NCBI GenBank assembly: GCA_014871385.1
Contig: CM026424.1
Span: 13,048,892 to 13,112,891 of the forward strand
Direction: 5' to 3'
DNA from: Ceratodon purpureus
Taxonomy: Eukaryota; Streptophyta; Bryopsida; Pseudoditrichales; Ditrichaceae
Length of the DNA stretch: 64,000 nucleotides
Part shown: piece by piece, positions 22,187 to 34,976 of the stretch
How the letters are laid out: each line of letters opens with the position of its first letter
Position numbering within the stretch: the stretch's first letter is position 1
Made by a program: the position numbers and the translations under genes
Notes under the pieces: model-generated
The model's database searches: none
What the model was told of the DNA's origin: nothing
Seen by the model: the letters and a program-made list of their open reading frames with translations, nothing else

Positions 22187-24072
22187 TTAATAGGAAATAT
22201 AACATGGCAGATTCAAGTCACTTCTCGCAAATGGAAACAGAATGTGTGCAATGCATTGCTTGATACTGTATCTCAAGTCTGAGGCTTAGCGGTGGAATAA
22301 ATCGGCACTTTATTCATGCCGGTTTCCTTTGAAGAGCGGAGTTTTCTTCTTATGTTTCCCTCCTTTCAAGTCTTGGTTCTTGGGACCTCTTGGCAGCATT
22401 GTTCTAAGGAGAATACATGCAATTTATGAATGCAGATCCAGATAAATGTCAAGGTTATGTAAAGCATGGGTAGGCAATGGACATTCTACAAAAAATCAAA
22501 TTTATAACACTTCTAAATTCCTTTCGATTTTTACATTGTGTAGTGTGTTCTATATAATCTCACTCAACACATCTTATGTATTTTGTATGAATACAGATAG
22601 AAAGTAATGTACAAACATGCATCTACAAAGAAATTAAATCGCATTTTTGAGAAAATTCCTAAGTGATGTAATTTTTTAAAATCTTTTTAAATCACATCTT
22701 AGATTGAGATATTCAAATAAATAATATTGAAAGTGTTGCAAGTATGTACTGCATGATTGGATCATCCAATTCATTAATCATTTGGAACATAACATTCTAT
22801 TAAGACATTCATCAATTTCAAAATTGATGGTTCACAAGAACATATTTGTGCTATTATAGGTGACTTCTATTTTTCTTTTTCAAATTGGCTAAGGCTATTC
22901 AAAAAAGCAATGGACCTATAATGTGTATCACCAACTTCAGAATTATTTTTTGTAATCTTCATCGTATTTCTTTGTATTCAAATAATAATAATTCTAAACC
23001 TTGAATATATATATCTGGATTGGATTTCAAGTTGATATTATTGATAAGAAAATTTAAGTGTTGTCATGTTTTTCTTCTGGATGATTATTTTTTAAATTAA
23101 TACGATTATTTTTGGATATGAAACTGATCCATTGTTCTTATTTTGGGTTTTATGGCATCAAAATATATTTAATGTTAAATTTTCCAATAAAATAATTCAA
23201 TTCACAATTCTTGATTTAAAATTTATCTATGAGTTGTGTAGGGATTAAATTAAAAATAACATAAAATGATACATTAATTCTATAAAAATTTGATTTATAG
23301 TATTAAAATTTAATTTAATGTTACATTCTAAATATTTAAACACCATTTAAAAATATTCCCTCATCTAGAAATAGTGTTTATTTATCTACTAAATTCCTAC
23401 ATTTGCGTCTCTGAAATCTACAAATACATATAATGCAATATATTAAGAAATTAGATGGGATATAAATAGCATACAAGGTGGGGTGACAAATCACATGACT
23501 GTTCTACCAGCAAGTGAGTTAATGGCTGTGCGAGAAGTATAAGTTAATTAACTGCAGAGTGCCAGGCTTCCTTACCTGACTCAGTGGAAAGATTGTGGAC
23601 ACTTCTTCCAGTATCCTTACAGATATGTTTAAGTGAAGGACAACCCCTCCAGAGCTCCAGGTCCTTATCTTGGGATCTTGGGGCCGGTTCAGACTCGGCC
23701 AAATTTGAGAGGAGAAGCATGATTCCACTATATTTCTCAGGGAGTGTGGAACAATTTTTCCATTTTTAAGCAAGATTTTGTGTACTCCCTTTTCATTTTG
23801 AAAATGTGGTGTTTTTAATGAGACATTTCACCTAGTCTCAACTTCGGGTTTTTTTTTTCTTGAAGTGTAATTTTTGTAAAATTAATTGCGCTTCTAATGA
23901 TGGTAATTTTACCCTCTAATTTTAGGTTAGTCAAAAGATAGGTTTTGGTTTGCAGTGAGCTTTATAGTGACCCACTACAGATGCCCCAAAGGGCAGAAAT
24001 ATGACTCGGGCAGGAACTGGTCCCACTACCTTAGGACAAATTCGAAATTGCGGGTACTTCTTCCAACTTGTA
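22187..24072. other. AT-rich intergenic DNA
   Basis: No gene is seen. A minus-strand ORF of 84 codons (23519-23773) and its plus-strand shadow have no recognised motif. The remainder is low-complexity AT-rich sequence. Confidence 0.5.
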
Positions 24073-25830
24073 TTAACCCCTTAAGAACAGAGGGGCACTT
24101 CCACAGTTTTTGAATCTAAAGAGTGTCATACCTGCATCTTCTAATGTGACACAAATTTGAGAATCACCTTAAGCAATTTGACCTATAAGGTCCATGAAAG
24201 CAAAAATTGCTTTTCGCTATTTTGGGCAGCCTAGATGAAGGGGGTTAAAGTTACATTTTTGCCTAAGATTTTACTGGATGCTCCCTTTACTGTAATGTGT
24301 ACGTCGTAAAATTTGCAAAGTCAAATTCCAAATTTGAACCTTCATCTAGAAATTTTAGATTTTAAATCAACTTTGGGAAGTTTAAAAATAGGTTTTTTTT
24401 TCAAAATAATGATAGAAATATGTTCATAATTAACCAAATCACTACTCAAATCCCAAAGTGACCCAAGTCAAAAAGTTTATCAATTTTTCAAGGGCAGCCT
24501 CCAAAAATTACAGAAGCAAGCTTCAAAGTTTATTGGAATTTTACATTTTTTCCTTTTAAAAATTCTCAAAATTTGAGATTTAAGAATTTTTCAATTTCTT
24601 TTTTATCCAAAATTCAAAAAATCATAGATATGACTTCTCACCATTCACTTTTTTACTAAACCAAAAAACTTAAACGTTATTCAAGTTTTATCATATTGTG
24701 GTTTTTGTACCTTCTTCTAGAAAATAATTTGCATGAAGGCCAAAAAATCATAAGGAATCTCTAAAATATTGCATGGAGGTCTCCAACTTAGCTACCTACA
24801 TGGAAAAAAATATGAACAAGATGTTTGGAGTAACAATCATCAAGCCCTCCTTTGCACCATTTAGACTATGCCTTTCTAGCAAAGCTGAAAAAATCTTTTC
24901 AATTAACTTTGAACGTTATAATCTCACAAATGGTAAAGACCCAATGCTTGTAATATGACCTAGTGTTATTGCAAGTAATTAGGTTCAAACTCTTACGGTT
25001 GGATATACCAAAAAAGTAAAAATGATTCGAAACATATATCAATTTCCACAAGGTGGTCAAAAATTGCAGTTTTTGATTTTAGAGGTCCCAAAACACGTTG
25101 GACATTGAGGGGTTAACCATAACATCTTTGAAAGTACTTGGTTCCCAAAATCCGTTCCAAATTTTGGATTTGAGGAAGCAACGGATTGGAAGATAATAAC
25201 ATGTGAAGTTTGGAAGATTAATGAATTTATGAAATACTAATAGTGAGTTTATGCGTTTGATTGAATATTGCTACTTCATAAATTTATAAAAACTTTGCAG
25301 CTAAAGCTGATTCTCTTCTCTAATATGTTAGAAACATTCACATTTTTTCTTAAGATTTTTCTTGAGTTACCAATTTGGAAAAAATGGGTTGACTTAAGTG
25401 TCACTCTGAATTTTATTTTTTTCAACATGGAGTTGTTCTTGCACTTTTTGGCAAATTCAAAAGGGTTTCTTATAAATCCAAAATAGTGAAGCCATAAAGC
25501 AGTGGTCATAGAAGCATTTCAAAAAAAATAACACTAAAAAAAAAAATCCATAGAGATCCTCATTTCAGTGCACAATGTGCTCAAAGTATAGGGAAATGCA
25601 ATGCTCATTTGCTCTCCCATGTATTTGGTTGACTTCATTATAAAAACACCGTCACCATCCAACTATTTTTTTATGTCTAAAATCAAGGGTGCACTTTCTT
25701 AGTGAGATTTTAGCGTATCCTTTCTGCCAACTTGATTCTAAAAAGGTTAGGAACAAGAAACACTCAAATCTGACCCTTCTAGGGCATCTGGCGTTGCCCA
25801 TAAGTGGTCGCTTTGTCCTTTAGGGGTTAA
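24073..25830. mobile_element. Possible piggyBac-like DNA transposon relic with TTAA ends
   Basis: The left boundary reads TTAACCCCTTAAGAACA. The right boundary, read on the other strand, is TTAACCCCTAAAGGACA. The two agree at most positions over about 20 bases, and both carry TTAA, the target site duplicated by piggyBac elements, with CCC next to it. The interior (about 1.75 kb) is AT-rich, has no long ORF and contains further reverse-oriented GGGGTTAA motifs at about 24241 and 25110, so nested or repeated ends are possible. No transposase is recognisable. Confidence 0.35.
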
Positions 25831-26059
25831 GTAATCACTCAATTTTGACGCTAATTGAGTTTCACAAAGACAAATATAAGACCAACACTTATCTGTTGTT
25901 TAAATATGGTACTATAAGTCGATAGCAAGTTCATTTATAAATAATTTTTAAAAAAAATTTAAAATTTTTTAAGGATAGAAAGACAAAAATATGAGAAATT
26001 ACTATATGTCATATTTGTCTACTTTTAATCCATCTAAGGCTACTATGAGTAAATTATTT

Positions 26060-27007
26060 TTAACCCCGAAAGGAAAAAGTGGCAAAATTGGGCTTTTTTT
26101 AGAGTTTGGGCATGTACCTTGGACTTAAATTTAAATCAATATTTAATAAAGCTTTTTGTGAACGTTTGCCATAACAAGGACTTTGAAGGATTTATTTTTT
26201 TATTTTTTTATTTTTTTCAATCAGACATTTCAAAAAATAATTATGGTATCCGAAGTGGAATTTTATGTTTGGTGGGCAATTTGGGCATGCATTCTAAATA
26301 CATTTGTTACCTCTGAGATTTTTTCTATAAATACTTAATGTTGTCATCTTTGATATTTTTTACAATAAACTTGTTTTAGTACAAAATGTTCAGTCAACAA
26401 AATATCAAAGTTTTCTCACCATTTTGGGCAATGTACTAATTTTTAATTTTTTTTTTTATATAAAAGTTAGAAAAGATCTTATTTTAGATTATTTCTTTTT
26501 TTCACTTAAAAGATGGACATCAATATTTACTTTGAATGTTTGGATTGGGACTTTATTAAATAATGGAATTTCTAGGAAAGAAATAAGATATAGCATTCTT
26601 GTATATTCAACTTAATAAAACATTGTTTTTAAGATGCTACACTTGACTTTTGTGTGTGATTTTTTTTAATTTTTTTTATGATATTAGCTAACTTAGTCTC
26701 CTTTGATATGCACCAAAACCCCCAAAATCCATAATGCAAAGAACCTAAGAAAAAAAAGTTAGAGTGTGTCAACCTAGTCAAAAATCTTGTCAAAAAAGTT
26801 TGTTTTCAAATTTCAATCGCTATAATCTTCTTATATCTACGGCTGATTATGATGAAATTTTTTGAGTTGTTTACCAGAATAATCTAGTTGAAGATCTTAA
26901 GGTTTGGATTTGAAAAGAATGATTTTTAGTCATTTATGCTTTTTACATTGGAAATGGTAGCTTTGGAGCGTTTTTTTGGTGAAACATAATCAAGGAATTT
27001 TAGGGGT
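26060..27007. repeat. Second TTAACCCC...GGGGTTAA interval
   Basis: The left motif TTAACCCCGAAAGGA followed by AAGTGGC resembles the complement of the right end at 25.83 kb (TTAACCCCTAAAGGA). A reverse motif AGGGGTTAA closes the interval near 27007. This may be a second, more decayed member of the same family. The right end matches less well. Confidence 0.25.
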
Positions 27008-27679
27008 TAAAAAAACAAGAACCGAAAAACTAAATTTCTGGGAGACTTACCTTATTCTCCAGAATAAAATAAAATAAAATTTGTCAAGGGTGAATGAACC
27101 TGCTGTCGACATAAGGTAGTCAAGTTCACCAGATAGCGTTAGTGAGAACTTGGAAGTGACTAACCATATTTTATTGTATGCATAGAGTTAATGATTGTAC
27201 TCGTATTATTTTGAAAATCTGGGCACAAGCTGTAGGCATAGCAGGATCCAATGTGCCATCAAAGCCTAAGTTACCTATCATGTAGTGGTGTTTCTGAAGC
27301 ATTGGGATGTAGGCAAGTTGCAACAACCTTGAGCATGGGAGCTCTTGGTTTGAACTTCAGATATGTCTCCAAAGTTATATCAAATAAATGCAACACAGGC
27401 CTTCTGTTTACTTCACGTAAGATTTCCACAGTCTGGGCACCTTGTAAAGGGTCATCCTTTGACCACAATGGACTGGGTCAACCCATTCTTGACTCTTCGA
27501 CAAGGGTTCTATTACAATCTTCCAATCTGACTATTTTGGTTTAGAAATCTGTATGCTCCTGAAAATAATTGAACATTGCCTTCATGTGTTGTTCATCTTG
27601 AGGACATCTGTATAAGTAGATGTCGGTGGATAAACATTTGTATAGAAATCTCCCTTTGCACCAAGTTGAGTAACTTAAA
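27008..27679. other. Intergenic DNA with a possible gene fragment
   Basis: A minus-strand open stretch (27468-27271) encodes a peptide with ordinary protein-like composition (ETYLKFKPRAPMLKVVATCL), and its plus-strand shadow (27251-27544) is also open. I recognise no family. It could be an exon-sized fragment of a captured gene. Confidence 0.2.
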
Positions 27680-28139
27680 TTCCAAAAACATGACTCTCAA
27701 CCTGTTTTCCTTCTTCGACATGATACCCAAGTGAATTGGCAATATACCCGTCCCGCTAGGGGCAGGTTTGTATAGGTTTTACTTTTCGGTTGTACTCAAT
27801 CTCTTCTGTCGCCAGCCTCTTGGGGCTCGGTTTAAACGATGTGTATGTTTTGTCCCTGTTGCTTTGACAGTGGTAATAAAGATACCATTTGTTCCAAAAA
27901 AATAAAAAATTCCAAAAACATGACTCTCAACCTGTTTTCCTTCTTCGACATGATACCCAAGTGAATTGGCAATATACCCGTCCCGCTAGGGGCAGGTTTG
28001 TATAGGTTTTACTTTTCGGTTGTACTCAATCTCTTCTGTCGCCAGCCTCTTGGGGCTCGGTTTAAACGATGTGTATGTTTTGTCCCTGTTGCTTTGACAG
28101 TGGTAATAAAGATACCATTTGTTCCAAAAAAATAAAAAA
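27680..28139. mobile_element. Two identical tandem 230-bp retroposon-like units
   Basis: Units 27680-27909 and 27910-28139 appear identical base for base. Each starts with TTCCAAAAACATGAC, and a third copy of TTCCAAAAACAT follows at 28140. Each unit ends in GGTAATAAAGATACCA, then an A-rich tail (AAAAAAATAAAAAA). The arrangement is short direct repeat, unit, short direct repeat, unit, short direct repeat. This fits a truncated LINE or SINE-like insertion with a target duplication of about 12-15 bp that was later doubled, or two insertions at one site. No coding capacity. Confidence 0.75.
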
Positions 28140-28151
28140 TTCCAAAAACAT

Positions 28152-29935
28152 TTGTGGGCAAGTTAATGTGAAGCAAGTGGATGTCCAAAATTATTTATTA
28201 AAAATTGCTGCAATTTGACATCCCTGATTTTCTTGAAACATCATATACAATATAAGAAGAGAGTGGGTTTTTTTCTATGGTTTATTTGAATTCCACCAAA
28301 GTATGGAATTATTTGAACTCCATTATATTCCCATTTTTTTCTTTACATTTTTTTCTCACAAAGGAATTTTTTGTCCCTCAATCCTGATATTTGTACATTG
28401 GACATATTTTTAACAAACCAAAATATTCTAGTTTCAGCAGCTAATAATAGTTTATCTTAGACATCTCCTAACCCTACATGGCTCAAACAATTCAATTCCT
28501 TTGGAACTGCGACTTGCCAAGAGTTTTAAAATTTACTCTCTTACTGCAAATGGAGCTAAACGTCATACCATTGTCTAACTTGAATGAGCCATCTTACCGA
28601 AGTCCTTTCAAAGTGAATGTACTTTAAAACTACTTCACTACATGTGTGGTTTCTTTTTATGGTCTAGTGTGCCCATCTCAAGAAAATGGACAAAGTTATA
28701 CCCTGTACCTATCCAAAAGTTGTGAAACAAAGTTCTCATTTCTACCTGACCAGTTGCAAGCTTTTTGAATGACTCTGATTAACAATTTAATCTCTGTAAA
28801 CAGCATCTACTAATGCAAACTAATTACACTGAAACTTGCACACTTTCAGCAAATTCCAACAAGGTATCATATTATTATGTTACAGCCAGCTTCCTGATGT
28901 TCAAAGATGAACCCAACTTGAATACATTCACATCAATCTGCTCACACTCTACAATAATGTTTAATGACAGAATACAAAGTCAAGCAATCACATCACTGGA
29001 TAAACTCAAGCTAGGTCTGTCCTTCGAGAGACGTTGAGAACTTGAGATGGATTAGACTGTCTACTACCAATTCATAACTATCCAAACACACTAGCTAGCT
29101 GAGATATCACATCCTTGGTTCAAACATCTCAGTTTTCACTACTTTGTGAAAGGAAAAATCAAAATGAAAACCTGGCCCACAGTCTGATGTAAACAGTGTG
29201 AAGTCACCACTGATTGAGAGCAGCTTGTTGAAACTTTGTCACACTTTGCTCTCATCACACGAATGATGGTCCAACCCAGATCATGAAATCAAACACATCA
29301 AGCAATCCCTGAACTTCCTCTCCTCAGATTGATTGTGTCACCCACCCCATCGAATTCCAAGAATTGGTGGCTTAAAATCCTCTTAATATACAAAACTCCC
29401 ATAAAATGATTGTCCCTACCCTTCAATGCTTTGGGAGTCTCAGAGAGTTCTCAGCTGAAAGTAAACTCTGATCCTTGAATCAAAATGGCAAGATACAAAA
29501 CACCCATACCATACTCAAAACCTCAAAAACAATATCATACACCAAAAACATACATTTTAGCCTCTGAAATCTTTCAAGACAGAGAATTAAGTGTATAAGT
29601 GTATGAATGTATAAGTTTGGGCACTACCGGGAAGACATGTCATTTTCATTTACTATTTTGAGGATTATGCCCAGTGTTGAATGATTTTAGTCACACAAAG
29701 CAAGAAAAAGAGCGTTTTTCCGCATTCTACTTCATGATAAGCCACACTTTTCAAATGAAAAACAAGTTTACTGGTAGTTGGGAAGACACTTAATTCTCTA
29801 CCTAATGTGTATACTTCCCCAAACTTAGCATCAAGTCTTCAATCAAAGTGGAAAAAGTATAAAAGCAAGCTACAAGAGCTGAAATTGAGAGAAGGAGACC
29901 AAATGAAGGCTATGTAACTTAACACAAAATTGATG
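28152..29935. other. AT-rich intergenic DNA upstream of the DUF688-like gene
   Basis: No gene is seen. The sequence has many stops in all frames, and a 74-codon ORF at 28813-29037 has no motif. The distal promoter of the next gene probably lies at its right end. Confidence 0.5.
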
Positions 29936-32192
29936 AATCATGTTGGAGCAGCTTCAGTACAGCGTCTGACTTTGCAGAAGCAGGACAGCGATGGCGGCGC
30001 ATCACTCTCTCTGACACCGCCTTCTCTCCTCTCGCCTTCCCTCCTCTCTCTCATCTCTCTCTCATCTCTCATGTCTCCGCTCTGCGCCATCCACCTTCAC
30101 ATTATTCCTGCTGCACCTGACGTCCAATGTTATCAGTGACGACGTTCTTCTTCTCTTCATCAGCTTTATCAGTCAACACTAGCTCCACTAGAAAGGTCCC
30201 TCCTTGCTCAGTGGCTCCTCGGCTTGATTGGTGTCGATCTTCTGCAGCTTGGCTTTTGGTTGCTCCTTGCACCGACCTTGCGAGGTGTAGGATCGAACAG
30301 TGGCGGCGAAGAACAATACTCTAGTTTCCAAGTGAGTTGCTTCACTGTGCATACGTCGAGGTAGAGAAGTTGAAAGTGTAGATAATTCGGTTGCTGATTG
30401 TTGTGCGATGTTTGTTGCATGGCATTGCTTAGCTTCGCTGTCTGCGTTGATCGTCTTCTGCTGAGCTGTTTACCTTGGCCGGGATTGTACTGAGGTTTGG
30501 TGGTTATGGTATTTGTGCTTGCCTTGCCGAAGGTGCATAATGAGGAGGCTGAGAGACTATAGTTGCCTCTGATTCGTGCTAGTGTCTAGTTGGGTCCGTT
30601 ATCGTTTGCCTTTTTGCGCTTGAAGCTGTTTGGGCTTCGGTGCTTTGATGGCATTGCGAAGAAAGAATTGCAGGCTACATTGTGCCAGTCCTTTTATGCT
30701 GTTAGTTGCGTCTTAGTGCAAACTTTCCAAACTCGTCGCCTTGGCCATGGCCACCTCTGTCTAGACTGCAGGGCACCCCGGCTGTCAGTATTGTAATTTT
30801 TTCTTGAGAGTTGAATATAGCGAGATCAATGGTTCGTGATACGACTTCCGCTCGTCTGAAGAAACTTGCGGGTCAGACATTCCTGTTACTGTCGTGGTAA
30901 GGCCGCGTTGCTCATCCAAAACTTTCGGAAGTCATTGCCGGAACCTTCATAGGCTAAGCTGAATGGAAGTGTAGTTGAAAAATTTATCTTCTAATTTTTC
31001 GAAAGTGTTCAGAAACGTACTCTGTTTAGTCTGGTTTACAGAGTAGTTTTAGAGTGTGCAATATGGGCGTTCAAAAGAAGTCAAGCAAAGAATAGCGTGA
31101 ATCGACACTGATTGGCACCCTCACCAGGAACTTCAAAATACCAAAAACATGAGTACACAAGTCCGTGGTCAGGCTGGATCTTCGCCCAAAAGATTGACAT
31201 CCCTTCTTGAATATGTCGCCAGCTACAAAGGACGAGAGCAATTCATAGGAAATTGACCACTCGTTCTCAAAGTTGAGTTAGCTATCCGAAGGTCTAGTTT
31301 TTAACCTTTCTATCTTCCTGGTCTTGCATTCTTTCAGAGCGATGACATCCTCGAAGCTTGTCTTCGTAGGCTATTCTATCTTCGTTTACACCGAAGTTGA
31401 TTCATGCCCGCTAATGAGCAAATTTCGAAGGACCAGAAGCGAACAGCCCCTGTGGATGTTTGAGATTAGTTCGAGGATTCTAGATTTCATGTCTTTCATA
31501 GCGTTCCTATGTTGTCCGCCCTTATTATTTGATTCTTCAGGTAATTTTAAATCCTATTTTTATATGGACTAAATTGTAACCGATGCTAACATGTTTTTGT
31601 TGATTTCAGAAGACCATTTCCTAGGCTGTTATCAACCTGAGTGATTTTGTAGTGAGGCCTTAATTAGAGCACCTATCAGGCGTCAATGCCGTCTTTTCGG
31701 CTCTCATTCTCTCATCAGTGGCTACAAATTTCTAGTTGTCGACTTCATCGAGTGACATAATCAGAATCTATTATTCGAAATTCAGTTTTCTTGTTTCTTG
31801 TCCAGAAAATGATGTCGACCTTAACGTGAGTTGCTTGCAGGATACAGAGGTTTCGAGCAATGTGAAAATCGTTTCTTAGAAACTCAAGAAATCTATGAGC
31901 TGTGCGCGTAGAGCAGTGGGCGCTGCATATACCTGGGAACACCAACTTTCACCATACCCGTCAACCAACGACAAGTAGTTTTCTGGCTGTAAGTGATAAC
32001 TGCTTTTGATTGAAACATCATGTTACTTTGCCTTGACAGCTGACAATTATGATATTGTGGTACCCATATAGCCTAAGCTTGACTTGTTGCTCACTAATCC
32101 TAAATCAACTTTCTCTTCGGGCAATGCAAATGACTGTTCGAAATATCTGATTGAGGTACCTTCTGATATTTAATGAAGGCTTTTTAACTGCG
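29936..32192 (+). promoter_or_regulatory. Promoter and long 5' leader region of the DUF688-like gene
   Basis: A strongly pyrimidine-rich block (about 30003-30080, repeated CTCTCTC/CATCTCTCTC) marks a likely transcription start and leader of plant type. GC content then rises, and short ORFs between 30.1 and 31.6 kb show no domain. Introns within a 5' leader are likely, because the first coding ATG I accept is at 32193, some 2 kb further on. Confidence 0.4.
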
Positions 32193-34161
32193 ATGAATTT
32201 ACCGGGCGGAAGCTACGTCTCTCGAAGTGGAAGGTCGTCGCGAAGCTGGAGCAACTCTACTGACAAGGTTCCCTTACATGTTGCACGAAACTGTGGACAT
32301 AAGAACCCAAGTCCTGAGATCAAGATTGAGGACATGGCCTCGGTGTACTCTGATGCTGGAGAGACTTTCGCATCTCGGCCCAGCAATGCAGCAAGCATTC
32401 CAGCCTATGAGGATGGCCAGGATGCAGTATCGGCTGGCCTCTACACCAACACGCAGCGTCGCAGCGATTCAGACTCCCGCGATTTCATTCTGAAAAGGTT
32501 CTTGCCTGCAGCACAGGCAATGGCTGCAACTGGAGTAAACTCATCTGCATTAACGTCGTCTGAAAACAGGTGACCGCCTGTCGATCTACTATCTTAGAGG
32601 TGAAATAGTTTGAGCCAGCCTTTTCATAGCAATTGTGTACCCTTATCCTCTCCTCGTCAGTCATGATTCTCTCATATTTTTATTCATGTTAATGCTGTAC
32701 CATGTTTTCCCATTGCTTTCTGAAACTCCGGGCCCCAACTCATCATTAAACTTTTGAGTGCAGGCCTCAGAAAAAATCTAGCGATGTTTCAAATGCACGT
32801 TTAGGATCTTCTGCATCAGGATCAAGCAAAAGCAAGAAACGATTCGACAACCTTGAAATCAAGCAAGATATTCGCGGTGAAGGACTTGATCATGATGAGG
32901 GTGAGGAGATCAAGGCTTGTGGATTCCCTCTGCACTTGGGGAGGCTGACTCTCCAGCACTTCAGATACAGCTTCTGGACTTCAAGATCAAGTAGCCGCAG
33001 CAAGCCGGCGCATCATTCTACCACCAAGGTTTCCCCGAAAAAGATTCAAGAGGAACCAAGTGACGACTCTGACGACTTGTTTTGGTCCGATGAGGTGAAT
33101 TAACTTCACAAACAATCATCATCTAAGTTTCTTAAATTTCTGCTAGTGTAATATAATTTCTGCTCTTCACTTCACTTGTTCATTCCATCTCAAAGAACAT
33201 AACATATCAACCCTGGTGACTTCGAATTCCACAGGAAGGTTTCGACGACGCAGGGAGCCATGCCGAGATGTCAGGTGCAGGTGGCATGAATCATCGCGGG
33301 GAGACTAGCATGTCATCCGAGGCCGTGAGGAAGCGTCTGGCAGCAGAGATGCTTGTCCGCCCAACCCGACTGCACTCAATGGAAACAGTGCACACACCCG
33401 ATCACCGAGGATTCCTAGGATTGCCCAAATCAACGAAGCTCACCAGTGGAGAGATGGAACAAGCCCGGCAAGTGGACCGTTTGGGAGCCAGGCTGACTCG
33501 AATGATAAGCAAGACAAATTACATGGAGTCACGCAATGGATCAGCTCGAATGTTCGAGCACGATGAAACAGATCAAGCAGGGAGCTCCAGTCAAGGCCCG
33601 TCTACAACAACATCATCGTCTTCAGTCGAAGCACCACGAACCAAGTGGGTGGATGCAGTTTCATCTCTGATGCCTCCTCCTTCTCCCAAGATGCCTTCAG
33701 AATCATGGCTGTCGAACACCCTCCCACCGGAGAGATTCATGGAAGTAAAAAAGCTGTCCCGCAAGTCTCTTGGCAGCTACATCCCCATCAAGCCTCCTCT
33801 GAAGCCGTTGTCTACCGAGCGGCACCAGCCAAATCGTGAGGTCTGTATCAATCATCTAGTCACTGATACTAACTTCCACAGTCTATTCTGTATAGCAATA
33901 TATAGTATCTAGATATGGTGGCTCCGGTTACGGTGGCTGACAGGTTTCTTTCCCATCTCGCAGGGAGTTTCGACAATTCGCCTTCGGCAATCCTGCAGCC
34001 TCAAGGAACATTTACAAGGCAGGTACGAAGATTTGTAAAAAACAGACAGAGAACTTTCAAACAGAGATTACTTACACTTACATCAAGTACTACAAAATGA
34101 ACGACTGAACACTCAGATTACTGACAAACATGGTTGCTGATGAATTTCAGACAGGTACTGA
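32193..34161 (+). CDS. DUF688-like plant protein
   Basis: In-phase exons are 32193-32569, 32764-33094, 33235-33840, about 33968-34022 and 34151-34161, giving about 460 residues. The start (MNLPGGSYVSRSGRSSRSW) follows an in-frame upstream region without a better ATG. Features are an RDFILKRFLPAAQAMA motif (about residue 105), which is the best family mark of DUF688-type plant proteins, a serine/lysine-rich middle, PSDDSDDLFWSDE, and a C-terminal block with LGSYIPIKPPLKPL and NREFRQFAFGNPAASRN. The last two exons are short; the proposed end is KADRY. The function is not known; the low-complexity charged sequence suggests a scaffold or nuclear protein. Family assignment is from memory of the motif, and the exon joins are from splice consensus and phase. 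Confidence 0.65.
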
Positions 34162-34427
34162 GATCAGCTTCCATGCAAGAGGTCTAGTCCTGGAGCTTGC
34201 ACAAATTTCTTTTAAGGATGACAAATATTTTGCATTACAAGTGGGAGGTCTACAATTTTGTGATCCTGTCTTAGGATCCATCACTCTCAGCATAGGTCAA
34301 TTCCATCTGAACCGATGCTTGTTGAGTCTTGCCGACCCTCAGCTTGAGTATTATCAATAGATGTGGGTTAGGCAACAGAGTAGGAAACATTCTAAACTAC
34401 AATTGGAAAATATTACGATGAGGTGAA

Positions 34428-34976
34428 TCACAGGACAACTGGAATTTTGCTATGTCTTGACCAATGCTTCCCGCATGGCTTCCCATGTTCATGGACACAA
34501 AAATAGTTCTCAGTATCTCTTGGATCGTGTGAAATTCTATCAAAACTATCTTCTGGATCCATTCTAGCAATCGGTCTACATTTTGAACCATTAACAATTG
34601 GTCGTCGATGTGAACTGTTAGCAACCGATTGAGCCTGTGAACCTCGGTTGTGTCTTCTAAGTTGTGCATCTTCAATTAGCTTCCACGATGGAGTCCTTTT
34701 TCTTAAGCTTGGGCTTCTTTTCCCTTTTGAAAGGGCACAGAAATTTAATACGTTAGGAAATTCATTATCTTCACCAGTTTGTATCATTTTACCCTTCTTG
34801 TCTGTGTTCTCTTTGATATCAGAAACATCTAGGTTTGTTGAGGAACAAGCCACATCCAGTTTTACAACCATTGTTGTTCCATTATCGCCTTTTGTTGAGG
34901 AACAAGCCACATCCAGTTCTACAACCATTGTTGTTCCATTATCGCCTTCATTTGGTTTTCCTTGATTATCATCCAT
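34428..34976 (-). CDS. Unidentified 182-aa ORF with internal duplication
   Basis: The ORF opens at MDDNQGKPNEGDNG and ends at 34428. Two consecutive 19-residue repeats (GDNGTTMVVELDVACSS type) lie at the N-terminus, coded by a 57-bp tandem repeat at 34834-34947. The C-terminal half is Arg/Ser/His-rich with short basic runs (SLRKRTPSWK). It is convergent with the DUF688-like gene, whose stop is about 270 bp away. No family is recognised. It could be a real small gene, one exon of a larger minus-strand gene, or a chance ORF in the neighbour's 3' region. Confidence 0.35.
   Translation of the reverse strand: MDDNQGKPNEGDNGTTMVVELDVACSSTKGDNGTTMVVKLDVACSSTNLDVSDIKENTDKKGKMIQTGEDNEFPNVLNFCALSKGKRSPSLRKRTPSWKLIEDAQLRRHNRGSQAQSVANSSHRRPIVNGSKCRPIARMDPEDSFDRISHDPRDTENYFCVHEHGKPCGKHWSRHSKIPVVL
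34834..34947. repeat. 57-bp tandem duplication
   Basis: Two copies start at 34834 and 34891 (each begins TTTGTTGAGGAACAAGCCAC) and differ at few positions. The period is a multiple of three and keeps the minus-strand ORF open. Confidence 0.85.
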
